DNA of 64,000 nucleotides from CAVYTF01 sp963708205 (GCA_963708205.1 OY970196.1:3180925-3244924); one strand, 5' to 3'. Counted from the first letter of the stretch, positions 45,391 through 54,784 are shown. A program made the numbers and translations. Notes: generated by a model from the letters alone, not told the origin.

Positions 45391-45843
45391 AGAAAACCTG
45401 TGTTTCTTTTTTTGAAGATATTTTACAAAAGCAATTCCAATATAAGCGCCCAAAGTATTTAAGATAACATCATCAACATCTGCAACACCTATATTAAAAA
45501 TAAACTGCGTTAACTCAATGGACAGGCTTATAAGAAATGCGATCAATAAAATCCGTTTATAATTTTTCACTTTGAAAACATAAAACATAAAAAAAGAAAA
45601 AGGAATGAACATGATAACATTGCCAATGATCTCCGTAAAAAAAATGTAATAAGCTTTGAAAGAATGATCAGGATAATACATAAAAAAAACAACCATCGGC
45701 TTGATTGGTATCAACTGGTATCGCTCATCAATGGTTAAAGGGCGGCTTCTTCTTGCAGCTAAAAAGACAAGATAAAAAACAGCGGAAAAGTAAATCAATG
45801 CAAGTAGGCGCAAGATAAATGAAGCTGTCTTTTTATTTTTCAA
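45373..45843 (-). CDS. VanZ-like membrane protein
   Basis: This is a 156-residue membrane protein of the VanZ family with four predicted helices (about 8-28, 68-90, 98-115, 125-148). Typical blocks are FFTEIIGNVIMFIPFSFF, SLSIELTQFIFNIGVADVDDVILNTLGAYIG. The function of most VanZ-like proteins is unknown. There is no ATG at the expected place: TTG at 45841-45843 fits, overlapping the glycosyltransferase stop by 11 bp, so coupling is likely. It converges with and overlaps the exosortase gene by 18 bp. Confidence 0.85.
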   Translation of the reverse strand: MKNKKTASFILRLLALIYFSAVFYLVFLAARRSRPLTIDERYQLIPIKPMVVFFMYYPDHSFKAYYIFFTEIIGNVIMFIPFSFFMFYVFKVKNYKRILLIAFLISLSIELTQFIFNIGVADVDDVILNTLGAYIGIAFVKYLQKKKHRFSSALQF

Positions 45844-47041
45844 AAGCTCTGTTTACTTCCTTTACTAGTTTTCCCGCACTTGCTGCTACATCAAAATTTT
45901 CCTGGTAACAGTTATAGGCGTTTATGCTCATTTGTTCTTTTGCACTATCAGGCATACCCAGCCATTTATATAATAAATTCTCTACACCTTGTTCCGTATC
46001 ATTCTCAATAATGCCCGCATTGCTGTTCTTTATTTCTTTCCAAATATTTATTTGATTTGAAATAAGAACAGGTTTTGAACAGGCAAGTGATTCCGCAACT
46101 GCAATTCCAAAATTCTCCTGGTGGCTTGGAAGAATAAAAGCTTCACATCCATAAAACGCGCCCCATTTACTTAAACCTGATAACATGCCGGGAAAATGAA
46201 TTTCCTGTCCTTCCGCCATTTTCTGCATTTGTTTTCCATAATGCGTATCTATGCCCGGACCTGCAACGATTAGATGGGGAAGACTGAATTTATTTCCATC
46301 AGTATGTACTGAATTGGCGACTTTGTTATAGGCTTTGATCAACAGATCAATTCCCTTTTTTGGATGTATCCTGCTTAGAAAAAGAAAATATTTTTTGTTG
46401 ATGATTTGCGGACATTTTATTTCCAATTCATCTTTCATTTCCGAAATAAATGTAGGAGGTCTTGCAATGCCATAGCTTACATTTATTTCCTTTTTTGGTT
46501 TATATGGAGTGAATGATTTTCTTGCCAAAAGCAACTCTTCTTCACAGGTAAAAAATAGTCCCTCTGCCGTATTAATCAATTTACTCTCCACTAATTTCCA
46601 GTAAAACCAATTGCGTATAGCTTTCAGTTTTCTGTCTGGAGCAAGTTGAAAATAAGGATCAAGCATGCCATGCGGCATTACAAAAAGCCTGGGAAATTTT
46701 GTTGCAACTGATCTGTTTTTTTTTATTCTCTGTAAAGCTTTCCTGGCAGCATAGCCATGGTACAGCCACAAACCATGTACTAAAACAACATCATAATCGG
46801 CGATATATTGAACAAGCCATTTATATAACCGCGGATTATATTTCCACACGGTTTTCCCCTCTCCGATAGCATATATTTTAAAAGGGTCTTTTTGTAAAAA
46901 AGAGGAAGATGGATCATCTAAGCTGATTACCTCAGCATGCACCCTGAGTTTACTCCATTCAGGTATGGAATTGCGCAAACCCTGGGATGGTCCACCATAA
47001 ACAGGATCCATGCTGGCAATAACACTAAGAACTTTTATCAC
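45833..47041 (-). CDS. Glycosyltransferase (GT4), probably exosortase-Y-associated
   Basis: This is a 402-residue GT-B glycosyltransferase. The acceptor domain opens KVLSVIASMDPVYGGPSQGLRNS and has VVLVHGLWLYHGYAAR and FVMPHGMLDPYF. The donor domain has YFLFLSRIHPKKGIDLLIKAY, LIVAGPGIDTHYG and the E-x7-E motif ENFGIAVAESLACSKPVL. This type is what I recall as the glycosyltransferase that travels with exosortase Y. The start is GTG at 47039-47041. It lies 12 bp from the upstream glycosyltransferase and overlaps the VanZ-like gene. Confidence 0.85.
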   Translation of the reverse strand: MIKVLSVIASMDPVYGGPSQGLRNSIPEWSKLRVHAEVISLDDPSSSFLQKDPFKIYAIGEGKTVWKYNPRLYKWLVQYIADYDVVLVHGLWLYHGYAARKALQRIKKNRSVATKFPRLFVMPHGMLDPYFQLAPDRKLKAIRNWFYWKLVESKLINTAEGLFFTCEEELLLARKSFTPYKPKKEINVSYGIARPPTFISEMKDELEIKCPQIINKKYFLFLSRIHPKKGIDLLIKAYNKVANSVHTDGNKFSLPHLIVAGPGIDTHYGKQMQKMAEGQEIHFPGMLSGLSKWGAFYGCEAFILPSHQENFGIAVAESLACSKPVLISNQINIWKEIKNSNAGIIENDTEQGVENLLYKWLGMPDSAKEQMSINAYNCYQENFDVAASAGKLVKEVNRAFEK

Positions 47042-47053
47042 AAAATATGCTGT

Positions 47054-48043
47054 TCATGCAATCATTTTATATAATGAAATATATTGCTTCACCACATTTT
47101 CTTTGGAGAAACGTTTTATATTTTCAAATCCATCTTCTTTTAGTTGCGCCCGCAAACTTTCATCTTCGATACATTTAGTAATGCCCTTTCGTATTGACTC
47201 TATACTTAACGGATCTACATATAAAGCCCCTTTTCCGCCTACTTCAGGCATCGAAGAACAATCAGAAGTTATCACAGGTATTCCTGTGGACTGCGCTTCT
47301 AAAATAGGCATGCCAAAGCCTTCTATTGTAGATACATAACAAAGCATATCCGCTTGTGTATATTCTTTATACAATTCTTCTGTTGTCAGGTTGCATTTAT
47401 TTTGATAGTTTATTTTATGCGAACGAAGCTTTGATTCGAGTTCTGTATTGATTGTACCGATTATTATCAATTCACAATTAATACTTTCCAATGCTTCAGC
47501 AAGACGAAAAATATTTTTATTAAAACTTGTACCTATTTGCAATAGTCTTGGTGTTTGAGAATTAAAATCTTTATAAGCAGGTTTAAAAATTTCATCAATG
47601 AAATCGGGAATAACCCTTACCTTTTCTTCCTTCACATGCACATACTCAAATAATTCTTTTCGGGTTGCTTCCGAAATAACAGTGACATAATTTGCAAACT
47701 TTACCGGTAAATAAATCCAAAAAGTATGATAGATCCATCGGCCTAAGCCTGTATGCCTTCTCATAAAACTGAAATCATGGATGGTAAGGATTCGTTTGCT
47801 GAAAACAGCGCCCAGTATTGTATAATGCACATCACCGGTTACATGAACGATTTTTTTTTTGAAATGTAACATAGAAAATACATTATACACGCGGTTATAT
47901 AAACCTTTACTGTATTTAGGCATAACATATTCTGCTACGTCAATCTTTTCTTTAAGGAAGCTTTTGGCTATTTCATGAAATAAATATTCTATACTGAAAT
48001 ATCCGGCAAAAGGCTTTCGAAAAATCAGAATAACTTTTCTCAT
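47054..48043 (-). CDS. Glycosyltransferase (GT4)
   Basis: This is a 329-residue GT-B glycosyltransferase. It starts MRKVILIFRKPFAGYFSIEYLF, with VHVTGDVHYTIL and VTVISEATRKELFEY before the hinge. The donor part has RLLQIGTSFNKNIFRLAEAL, ADMLCYVSTIEGFGMPILEAQSTGIPVIT (E-x7-E) and SMPEVGGKGALYVDP. I start at the ATG at 48041-48043, which shares 4 bp with the stop of the Wzy-like gene. Longer in-frame starts exist only inside that gene. The sugar specificity is unknown. Confidence 0.88.
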   Translation of the reverse strand: MRKVILIFRKPFAGYFSIEYLFHEIAKSFLKEKIDVAEYVMPKYSKGLYNRVYNVFSMLHFKKKIVHVTGDVHYTILGAVFSKRILTIHDFSFMRRHTGLGRWIYHTFWIYLPVKFANYVTVISEATRKELFEYVHVKEEKVRVIPDFIDEIFKPAYKDFNSQTPRLLQIGTSFNKNIFRLAEALESINCELIIIGTINTELESKLRSHKINYQNKCNLTTEELYKEYTQADMLCYVSTIEGFGMPILEAQSTGIPVITSDCSSMPEVGGKGALYVDPLSIESIRKGITKCIEDESLRAQLKEDGFENIKRFSKENVVKQYISLYKMIA

Positions 48044-49392
48044 GCTTTTTGCGCTGCAGATTCTTCTTTTAAAGAAGCCAATATTAATCCTCCTATCAAA
48101 ACACCAAAACCTAAAGTTGTTGGCTGCCCCCATTGCCCTTGGGGAATATTTAGCAACCCAATACTCAACAACATCCATGGAAGAAGGTCGCCTACAAAAA
48201 GTCTTTTATAGCTTCCAACAGCCATTTTTATTGATACTCCAATTCTGCATATTATAACTATTATTCCCATTAATAAACCCAATTCGCCGATATTCCGGGT
48301 CCACTCATCTTCAGGATTAAAAGGAAGCGCAAAATAATCCCTCGATGATAATTGTGCTGCCATGTTAGTTCCAATTCCGAGGCCGTACCCGAAAAAAGGA
48401 ACATTAGTTGTAGTGGTAAATGCTCCCACCAAGCCCCCCAAATAACGTGTACCCAATGTGCCTTTTACTAAGCCTCCTTCAGCTTCTGATGCCTCTGTCA
48501 ATCGGGTAGTTAATGCTTCAGTGGCCGTTTGAAAAAAACTGGTTTTCCCTAAAAAAAACAATAAAGCAAAAATAATTAGACACACAAAAATTAATCTGCT
48601 TAAATATTTTGGTTTACGAAATATAGCTATAGCCCCAAATAGTAGAGAAATAATAATTTGAAAAAGTAAACTACGGCTGATAGAAAGAGGTATTTCAGCA
48701 ATCAAACAGGCAGTCGTAACAATAAGCAAAATCTTATTTATTTTTTTACCGCTGAACCAAAAAAACAAAATAAATGTCGAAGCTAAACCAAAAAATAGCG
48801 TATTGCCATTCGTAAAAGAAAAAGTTCCCGGCGGCCTAAAATAATCTAAAGCGCCTGTCAAACCAGCGCCATTAATATCACCACCTGTTCCTCTGTTTAC
48901 CCATGCAGATTGGGGACTGTAAAACTGTATAGCCGTTAAAATTGTCATAGGGATGGCAATCCATAAAGTAATGGTTCCAATTTTTATTACGTCTTTCTTC
49001 ATAAAGACATTTCCAATTAGAAATATCAAGGGGAAATGCAATAGCATAATTCGGGCACCGTATAAAGCAATAAGTAAACTGCCATGCCCAACCAAAACCG
49101 CAGTTATAATCCCTGCGATACCAATTAACCCCATCCCTATTATATAAAAATTGAAGTGTAAAAAACCTTTTTTTGAAGCCAAAAGAATTAGCCATATTGC
49201 CAATGGATCTCTAATTACTAATAAAGGTGTTGCTAATTCCGGCAGAATCCATCTTCGTAAAGCACCTTCAAAGATCAACAATATGAAATACAGCCAAATA
49301 CCTTTCTTAAGAAGTCGTTGAGATTGTCTTTCATCGGCATCAAGCTGCAATTTTTTTAATAATACCAAATTGTTTTTTTCAATCCTTCGCAA
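48040..49392 (-). CDS. Wzy-like O-antigen polymerase, exosortase-Y-associated type
   Basis: This is a 450-residue membrane protein with about 11 hydrophobic segments and one long periplasmic loop (about 285-350) between segments, the layout of Wzy/O-antigen ligase proteins. Notable sequences are GALRRWILPEL in the first loop, TGALDYFRPPGTFSFTNGNTLFFG, LSISRSLLFQIIISL and GYGLGIGTNMAAQLSSRD. It would polymerise lipid-linked repeat units in the periplasm. Its location beside the exosortase suits the XrtY-associated Wzy-like group. The start is TTG at 49390-49392; no in-frame ATG exists upstream before a stop codon. Confidence 0.82.
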   Translation of the reverse strand: MRRIEKNNLVLLKKLQLDADERQSQRLLKKGIWLYFILLIFEGALRRWILPELATPLLVIRDPLAIWLILLASKKGFLHFNFYIIGMGLIGIAGIITAVLVGHGSLLIALYGARIMLLHFPLIFLIGNVFMKKDVIKIGTITLWIAIPMTILTAIQFYSPQSAWVNRGTGGDINGAGLTGALDYFRPPGTFSFTNGNTLFFGLASTFILFFWFSGKKINKILLIVTTACLIAEIPLSISRSLLFQIIISLLFGAIAIFRKPKYLSRLIFVCLIIFALLFFLGKTSFFQTATEALTTRLTEASEAEGGLVKGTLGTRYLGGLVGAFTTTTNVPFFGYGLGIGTNMAAQLSSRDYFALPFNPEDEWTRNIGELGLLMGIIVIICRIGVSIKMAVGSYKRLFVGDLLPWMLLSIGLLNIPQGQWGQPTTLGFGVLIGGLILASLKEESAAQKA

Positions 49393-49456
49393 CTGATTAT
49401 TTCTTTAAAATTTTACAAGTTTGTATATCAAATTGTTTAATAAATAATTAATTCAA

Positions 49457-50722
49457 TCATTCCACATTGATCAAAGAACTGATAATTTGCTGACTATAAT
49501 TTTGCCAACTATATTTTGCAGTATGCTCACGTGCATATATAGACATATGAGGTATCTCTGATCTATTTTCGTTGAACCAAGATAGTTTTTCTGCAATTGC
49601 CTCAGGATCCCGAATTGGCACCAAAAAACCGGTTTTCCCTTCCTCAATTAAATCCGAACCTCCTGTATTTGGTGTAATGATAATTGGCAATCCCTGGCTC
49701 ATGGCTTCCTGCATTACTAATGCACGCCCTTCCACAATAGATGGCAAGCAAAAAATATCACAAGTACGCATAAGTGCTAATACTTCATCATGAGGCCTGT
49801 TACATTCATACGTAAAATTTGGCAACTCATTTTTATAAAAATCCATGGTTTCCATGAGAGAGCCCATTACAATTAATTCTATATTTTTATTGTTAAGGAT
49901 TTGGATAGCTTTAAATAAATCACTTAATCCTTTTCGCTGTCCCATTGAACCTGCAAATAATACGCGTAGCGGCCGTTTAAAAATATTTTTTGTAGGCGCT
50001 GTTTTATCATAAATGAGAGAAGGGGGAGAGCCAAAAGGAGCCAAAATAACTTTTTTATTTTTTGTCCAATCTGGTAATGAATCCACAACAAATTGACTCG
50101 GAACCACAACAATATCGGCAAGTGTCAGCTCTTTGGTTTTCCGTTCAAGTTTTATGGTAGAGTCATTAATACCACCACCCAAGGTTTTTTTCCATTGGGG
50201 TAATCTTTCAGCCTCCTCTGTCAATAATTTTTTTAAAGTTTCCCAATAAGCGATTGGCAAATCATATATACATTTTATGCCCTCGTTTTTTGCCGCTCTG
50301 AATGTTTCGCATGCCCCATCTTCATATGCGTAAACAGCGTCAATATTTTTCTTCGTTTTTTTATGATAAATACGTTTTGATACTGCTTTATCAAGGCCTT
50401 GATATACTTTATCTATGCTAGCATAAGTATTTTCAGATGTAGTAAAATTTTCAAAGCCTAACTTTGGTAATATTATTCTCCAAATTTCCAGCCACGGAAA
50501 CGTCCATATATAGGAGGAGGGGATAGGGAAACTTCTTCTTAATAATTCATTTTTAACCTTGATAGGCAGAATGTTTAACCAATTTACATTAGGATGAATT
50601 GAAATCGTGGTATCAAATTCTTCAAGTAAGTTATTTTTATATAAGCCTTGTAATAGAGATTTAACAAAGCTATTTCCTGTTGGGTGGCTTAGAATTAATC
50701 TCATTGAATTTTTTCCGTTCAT
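49457..50722 (-). CDS. Glycosyltransferase (GT4)
   Basis: This is a GT-B glycosyltransferase of up to 421 residues. The frame starts MNGKNSMRLILSHPTGNSF; the second ATG, six codons in (50704), begins directly at the first strand and is an equally good start. The first four residues match those of the methyltransferase at 54781. The donor domain has RVLFAGSMGQRKGLSDLFKA, ELIVMGSLMETMDFY and EGRALVMQEAMSQGLPIIIT (E-x7-E). The sugar is unknown. Confidence 0.87.
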   Translation of the reverse strand: MNGKNSMRLILSHPTGNSFVKSLLQGLYKNNLLEEFDTTISIHPNVNWLNILPIKVKNELLRRSFPIPSSYIWTFPWLEIWRIILPKLGFENFTTSENTYASIDKVYQGLDKAVSKRIYHKKTKKNIDAVYAYEDGACETFRAAKNEGIKCIYDLPIAYWETLKKLLTEEAERLPQWKKTLGGGINDSTIKLERKTKELTLADIVVVPSQFVVDSLPDWTKNKKVILAPFGSPPSLIYDKTAPTKNIFKRPLRVLFAGSMGQRKGLSDLFKAIQILNNKNIELIVMGSLMETMDFYKNELPNFTYECNRPHDEVLALMRTCDIFCLPSIVEGRALVMQEAMSQGLPIIITPNTGGSDLIEEGKTGFLVPIRDPEAIAEKLSWFNENRSEIPHMSIYAREHTAKYSWQNYSQQIISSLINVE

Positions 50723-50754
50723 ATCTATCTAACTCATTAAATTCTGTATAGAAG

Positions 50755-51618
50755 CTAAAAAAATTGATTTTTTATTTTAGCAAAAACGAAAAGTTCATTC
50801 CCTGATAGATTTAATATTCGTTGACTTTTTTTATCCCATTTTTTTATTTCTTCTTTATTTGATAAATTACTACCAATTAAATATGGTACGTCTTTAAAAG
50901 CTTTAATAAAAAAATCAGCACTTAAGTAATTTGGATGTACTTGTCCCCAAAACAGATGAAAGTTTCCTGGATTACTTATTTTAAAATCCACTGAGCCATT
51001 AGGACAATAGGCTACAAAATATCCATCTTCCTTTAAAAGCCTTTGAGCCAATAAAAACATATTTTTAATATTAGGTAGGTGCTCAATCACATGTGAATTG
51101 AAAAAAAGATCTGCATTACCTGTTAAATTATTTTCATCTGTCAAAATTTCCAATCCAAGTTTTTTACCAAATCTGGCTCTTGGCAAAGAAATTTCGTAAG
51201 ACTCCACTTCAAAGCCATATCTTTTAAATTGAAAACTTGTATATCCCCAATTTGCGCCGTAATCGATTACTTTACTTGGTCTATTTATAAGTGTTGATAA
51301 TAAGGTTGCTATAGTATCACTAAAATCTTTTTTAGAACCAACAAAATTTGAATTAACAAGTGTTTTGAGCTCAGTATTGGAAGGTAAATCAGTGGTTATT
51401 CCATCATTTTGTTCATAATCTTTTTGGTAAAACTTACGATTAAAATTAATTGTATCAAGCGGATGGCGAAACATTAATCTACATAGAGAACATTCATTGA
51501 GAGTTGTAACAAAAAATTTTCTATCTATTACTTTACTTGAATTTGAACCACAATAGGGGCAAAGTTTAGGCGTGTTAAATCTAAAAATGGATCTAACAAG
51601 GTATTGGTACTTAGTCAT
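50755..51618 (-). CDS. Class I SAM-dependent methyltransferase with N-terminal zinc-ribbon-like motif
   Basis: This is a 287-residue enzyme. The N-terminus has two Cys pairs: CPYCGSN at about 20 and CSLCRLMF at about 43, a zinc-ribbon-like site often seen on sugar C-methyltransferases. The methyltransferase domain follows, with VIDYGANWGYTSFQFKRYG (motif I), VESYEI (acidic motif II), FFNSHVIEHLPN and LLKEDGYFVAYCPNGS. It probably methylates a polysaccharide sugar. It lies between two glycosyltransferase genes. Confidence 0.8.
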   Translation of the reverse strand: MTKYQYLVRSIFRFNTPKLCPYCGSNSSKVIDRKFFVTTLNECSLCRLMFRHPLDTINFNRKFYQKDYEQNDGITTDLPSNTELKTLVNSNFVGSKKDFSDTIATLLSTLINRPSKVIDYGANWGYTSFQFKRYGFEVESYEISLPRARFGKKLGLEILTDENNLTGNADLFFNSHVIEHLPNIKNMFLLAQRLLKEDGYFVAYCPNGSVDFKISNPGNFHLFWGQVHPNYLSADFFIKAFKDVPYLIGSNLSNKEEIKKWDKKSQRILNLSGNELFVFAKIKNQFF

Positions 51619-51671
51619 AAAAAAATATAAATTCCATGAATTTGATGGTTTCTAAAAACCTATCATAAAAA

Positions 51672-52784
51672 TTATTCTATTAAACATAAATCACTGATAA
51701 ACTGCCTTGCACAATCAGTTAATGAAACAGAAAAATTATATAGGTTATTAACCAAACATTCTTCAAAATTTCCGCTTTTATATATTTTTGTCCATTCAGG
51801 AACTTTTATATGAAATTTTGTTTCCCAATCTTTAGCAACTGTTATTATATTTAAATTGTGAGCTAGCATTGCTGCAACAGTACCGCTTTTTTCAATTACC
51901 GGATATGGATTTGTAGAAATACCATAATCACTTTGTTGGAGCTTATAGGAAATCGTGGCGCTATCTGTTTCACCAGTTACTTCAGTTTCAATATGGTAAT
52001 GTTTGCAAATTTTTTTCCATGAATTAAATTCCTCACCGAACCTTCCAATAAATCTTATGATCGGAGTCAAATTTCTGCTATTACAATAACTTTTAAATTC
52101 TTCAATAAAGTTTTTTATAGGCGCTTTAGGATGTATTGTTCCGAATAAACTTAATGAAATACTATTTGTTGGCATTTCTATTTTATCAAATTTAGCAAAA
52201 GGGATATTAGAAAATAACCGTAGGATTTTTGATTGAATGCCTAAGTTTTCTAACTGAAATTTATACAACTGCGTATGTGTATGTGAGATACTAATTTTTA
52301 TTTTTCTTGAAAAAGAATATAAAACCCATTTTTGAATATTTCCCCAAAGTTTTAATTTTAAATTATCATGCTTTCCCATCCCCACCCATATCTCATGAAA
52401 CATGATATGCCATTTCCTGTTTTTAGTCAAAGGCTTTAAGCGCTTACCTAAACCAAAGGGCAATCCTTTTTTTTGAAAAGCAAAGGGAACAAATTGCAGG
52501 CTTAACCATTCAGGATCAAAATCATCAATCCATTTCCCAGCGACTTCTATTTTCTTTTTCCATGATAAAACATTGGGCAAGCGTAAAACAGGAATAGAGG
52601 TATTTTCGTCTAATTGAACCGAATTCAAAATGCTTTTGACATATTTATCATTTAAAGCAATAATGGCAGCTTCATGTCCCTGTCGTATTAATTCACCAGC
52701 AAGTCTTCTTGTATAATCACCCACGCCATCCTTTCCAACTTCTTGAGAACCAGTAAGAAAAATAATTTTCACTTTAGTTTGCAT
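51672..52784 (-). CDS. Glycosyltransferase, GT-B fold
   Basis: This is a 370-residue protein that reads as a GT4-like enzyme. It opens VKIIFLTGSQEVGKDGVGDYTRRLAGEL, then WLSLQFVPFAFQKKGLPFG and ISISHTHTQLYKFQLENLGI. The donor half has SISLSLFGTIHPKAPIKNF, then YGISTNPYPVIEKSGTVAAMLAHNLNII in the E-x7-E region, where the second Glu is not obvious. The start ATG (52782-52784) lies inside the first unit of a 21-bp tandem array and overlaps the stop of the repeat ORF upstream (TAATG). Confidence 0.75.
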   Translation of the reverse strand: MQTKVKIIFLTGSQEVGKDGVGDYTRRLAGELIRQGHEAAIIALNDKYVKSILNSVQLDENTSIPVLRLPNVLSWKKKIEVAGKWIDDFDPEWLSLQFVPFAFQKKGLPFGLGKRLKPLTKNRKWHIMFHEIWVGMGKHDNLKLKLWGNIQKWVLYSFSRKIKISISHTHTQLYKFQLENLGIQSKILRLFSNIPFAKFDKIEMPTNSISLSLFGTIHPKAPIKNFIEEFKSYCNSRNLTPIIRFIGRFGEEFNSWKKICKHYHIETEVTGETDSATISYKLQQSDYGISTNPYPVIEKSGTVAAMLAHNLNIITVAKDWETKFHIKVPEWTKIYKSGNFEECLVNNLYNFSVSLTDCARQFISDLCLIE

Positions 52785-52915
52785 TAGCTTCTATCTTCGG
52801 GCAAGTAGTTTCTACCTTCGTGCAAGTAGCTTCTACCTTTGTGCAAGTAGCTGCTACCTTTGTGCAAGTAGCTGCTACCCTCTCGTGAGTAGCTTCTACC
52901 TTCGTGCAAGTAGCC
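52781..52915. repeat. 21-bp tandem array reaching into a start codon
   Basis: AAGTAG-like marks at 52803, 52824, 52845, 52866, 52887 and 52908 are exactly 21 bp apart (unit GCAAGTAGCTTCTACCTTCG plus T). A partial unit at 52781-52800 contains the ATG of the downstream glycosyltransferase gene. Units differ by one to five bases. Confidence 0.9.
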
Positions 52916-53014
52916 TGTTATATAAAGCATTCCATAAACCGGTAAGCTCTTTTCCAGTCTTGAATTGTTTGAAAAAGTTGGTTGATATACTCTTAATAAA
53001 TCTTTCTGTTCCAT
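52784..53014 (-). CDS. Small repeat ORF encoding 7-residue repeats, doubtful gene
   Basis: This 76-codon frame from the ATG at 53012-53014 ends in TAATG, coupled to the next glycosyltransferase gene. Its first 35 codons (MEQKDLLRVYQPTFSNN, then LEKSLPVYGMLYITG) have no similarity I recognise. The rest is six copies of a heptad of the type SYLHKGR/SYLHEGS. The repeat comes from the 21-bp DNA array and could be just an open frame through it. In favour of a gene are the length and the coupling; against it is the absence of any fold. Confidence 0.35.
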   Translation of the reverse strand: MEQKDLLRVYQPTFSNNSRLEKSLPVYGMLYITGYLHEGRSYSREGSSYLHKGSSYLHKGRSYLHEGRNYLPEDRS

Positions 53015-53107
53015 TTTTTATTATGCAAGTCTAGGATTTACACACTTAATAGGACACTACCTCCTATGACAATGGTTAGATGTAATCGATTAAGCTTGAT
53101 GCTTTAG

Positions 53108-54172
53108 TTAAGCAAAATTCTTTAAAGTAGAATTAACGACATCCTGAGATACTTTTTCCCAAGTTAAATCCTTTACAAATTCCTTTGCCTTCTCACCAAA
53201 TTCTTTGATCTTTTTTGTATTATTAACCAACCACTCTAACTGATTTTCAAAATCCTTTGAATTTCCTGTTTCGAACAGTAATCCATTAACTCTATCAGTT
53301 ATAAAATCTTTTTGACCGCAATTATTAGCGGTTACAGGACAAAGCCCCATAGCCATAGCCTGAGTTAAGGCCACTGATTGACCCTCAAAATAAGAAGGCA
53401 TAACAAAGACATTAGATTGTTGATATAATCCTATCTCTTCACTATTCGTAAAAAATGGAATAACTTGTATTTGCTCATGAACATTTTTATCAAATCCACG
53501 TAAAACATCTTTAATACCATACACAGTTCCTGCAATAATCAATTTAGTGCTTGGGTAATTTTTTAATACTGTATTAAAGACTTTATACATTAAATCTATT
53601 CCTTTTCTTCCTATCCAAGTAGCATTATACAAAAAGACCACTTCATCTTTTATGTTATTACTTATTATGAAAGGGTAATACCCATTTTTGAAAACTTCAA
53701 TTTTAGAGGAAGAAATTTTTTTTTCAATATTTAAAAAACTAACATCTTCCATGTTTGACAGAAGAATTTTGTCCGCTTTTTTAAAGCCAATATTATTGGA
53801 GAAAAACCGTAACCAATTTGGAAGTATCTGGCTTTTTATAGATAAACTAATGAACTTATACTTTTGCTGTACTTGCCAAGCCCGTTCTTCAATACCATGG
53901 CTGTAAATAACGGTTTTAAAATTTTTGCTTATAAAAAAAGCTCCCACCGGTTCATGAACCAAAACAATATCTGGCTTAATTTGTAGTTTTCTTATATATT
54001 TTTTTGCAAAAAAACCCCACACTTTATTATGAATATTCCTATCTACCTCATCACTTCCAATATGATAGAATTCATGTCCACATAACAAAAATGCTGTTTT
54101 CCAATTTGAAGCAATTCTACCCATCCCTGATTCATAAGATAGATTTATTCTAGCGATATGTACAATTATCAT
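53108..54172 (-). CDS. Glycosyltransferase (GT4) with altered E-x7-E motif
   Basis: This is a 354-residue GT-B enzyme. It begins MIIVHIARINLSYESGMGRIA, with VLVHEPVGAFFISK, VIYSHGIEERAWQVQQKYK and ILLSNMEDVSFLN in the acceptor half. The donor half has VVFLYNATWIGRKGIDLMYKV, LIIAGTVYG and VFVMPSYFEGQSVALTQAMAMGLCPV. In the last motif the second Glu of E-x7-E is Gln. It could still be active, since that position varies in GT4. The sugar is unknown. Confidence 0.85.
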   Translation of the reverse strand: MIIVHIARINLSYESGMGRIASNWKTAFLLCGHEFYHIGSDEVDRNIHNKVWGFFAKKYIRKLQIKPDIVLVHEPVGAFFISKNFKTVIYSHGIEERAWQVQQKYKFISLSIKSQILPNWLRFFSNNIGFKKADKILLSNMEDVSFLNIEKKISSSKIEVFKNGYYPFIISNNIKDEVVFLYNATWIGRKGIDLMYKVFNTVLKNYPSTKLIIAGTVYGIKDVLRGFDKNVHEQIQVIPFFTNSEEIGLYQQSNVFVMPSYFEGQSVALTQAMAMGLCPVTANNCGQKDFITDRVNGLLFETGNSKDFENQLEWLVNNTKKIKEFGEKAKEFVKDLTWEKVSQDVVNSTLKNFA

Positions 54173-54190
54173 TAAATATTTAAATTAATT

Positions 54191-54781
54191 TTAAGGTATA
54201 TATCTTTTGACAAGAACTAACGAATCAATTTCTTCGACAATTATCCAATCTGGAGACTTTTTAATTACTTCATTGATTAATTTAACTGGTCCCCAATCTT
54301 CCGATGTCCATCCGTTACTAAAAATTCTAGCATCATGAAAAGCAATAATACCCCTTTGTGACAGCTTCTTACTATAAACATCAAAATCTTTTTTCACTCC
54401 TTCAAATGAATGATCGCCATCAATAAATATAAAGTCTAATTGTGGAATTAAGTATTCAACATCCCAACTTAAGCCTTCTATTATTTTAATTTTTTCTGAT
54501 ACCTTGTACTTTTCCCATTCCTTTTTTGCTATAAATTTTCCATAACTAAATCCAAAAAAACCTTTTAAAAAAGGATCTATAGCATAGATGATAGCATTCT
54601 TGGGAGAATGCAATGCAAACTCTCTTGTATTAAATCCTTCGAAAACACCTATTTCAGCAATTGATCTCGCATTTTGCACATAATAGCTCAAGAGATTCTG
54701 TTCATTAACTGATGTCTGCGTAACGGGGCTATTTAACCCTGTATAATACTTTAAGAAATGAAGTAAGTTTTTTCCGTTCAT
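54191..54781 (-). CDS. Class I SAM-dependent methyltransferase (Methyltransf_24-like)
   Basis: This is a 196-residue enzyme with one Rossmann-like domain. Motif I is AEIGVFEGFNTREFA (about 58), the acidic residue is in IYAIDPFLKGF, and the catalytic metal/His region is FIFIDGDHSFEGVKKDFDVY, then GIIAFHDARIFSNGWTSEDWGPVK. This pattern (DGDHSYE and FHD) is typical of Methyltransf_24 enzymes acting on sugars or small molecules in polysaccharide loci. The N-terminal residues MNGKN match those of the glycosyltransferase at 50722. A 3-bp gap separates it from the acyltransferase. Confidence 0.8.
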   Translation of the reverse strand: MNGKNLLHFLKYYTGLNSPVTQTSVNEQNLLSYYVQNARSIAEIGVFEGFNTREFALHSPKNAIIYAIDPFLKGFFGFSYGKFIAKKEWEKYKVSEKIKIIEGLSWDVEYLIPQLDFIFIDGDHSFEGVKKDFDVYSKKLSQRGIIAFHDARIFSNGWTSEDWGPVKLINEVIKKSPDWIIVEEIDSLVLVKRYIP

Positions 54782-54784
54782 TAT

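Noticed and set aside
52781..52915. Possible CRISPR array from regular repeats
   Set aside because: Units are contiguous with no spacers, they diverge, and no cas genes are present.
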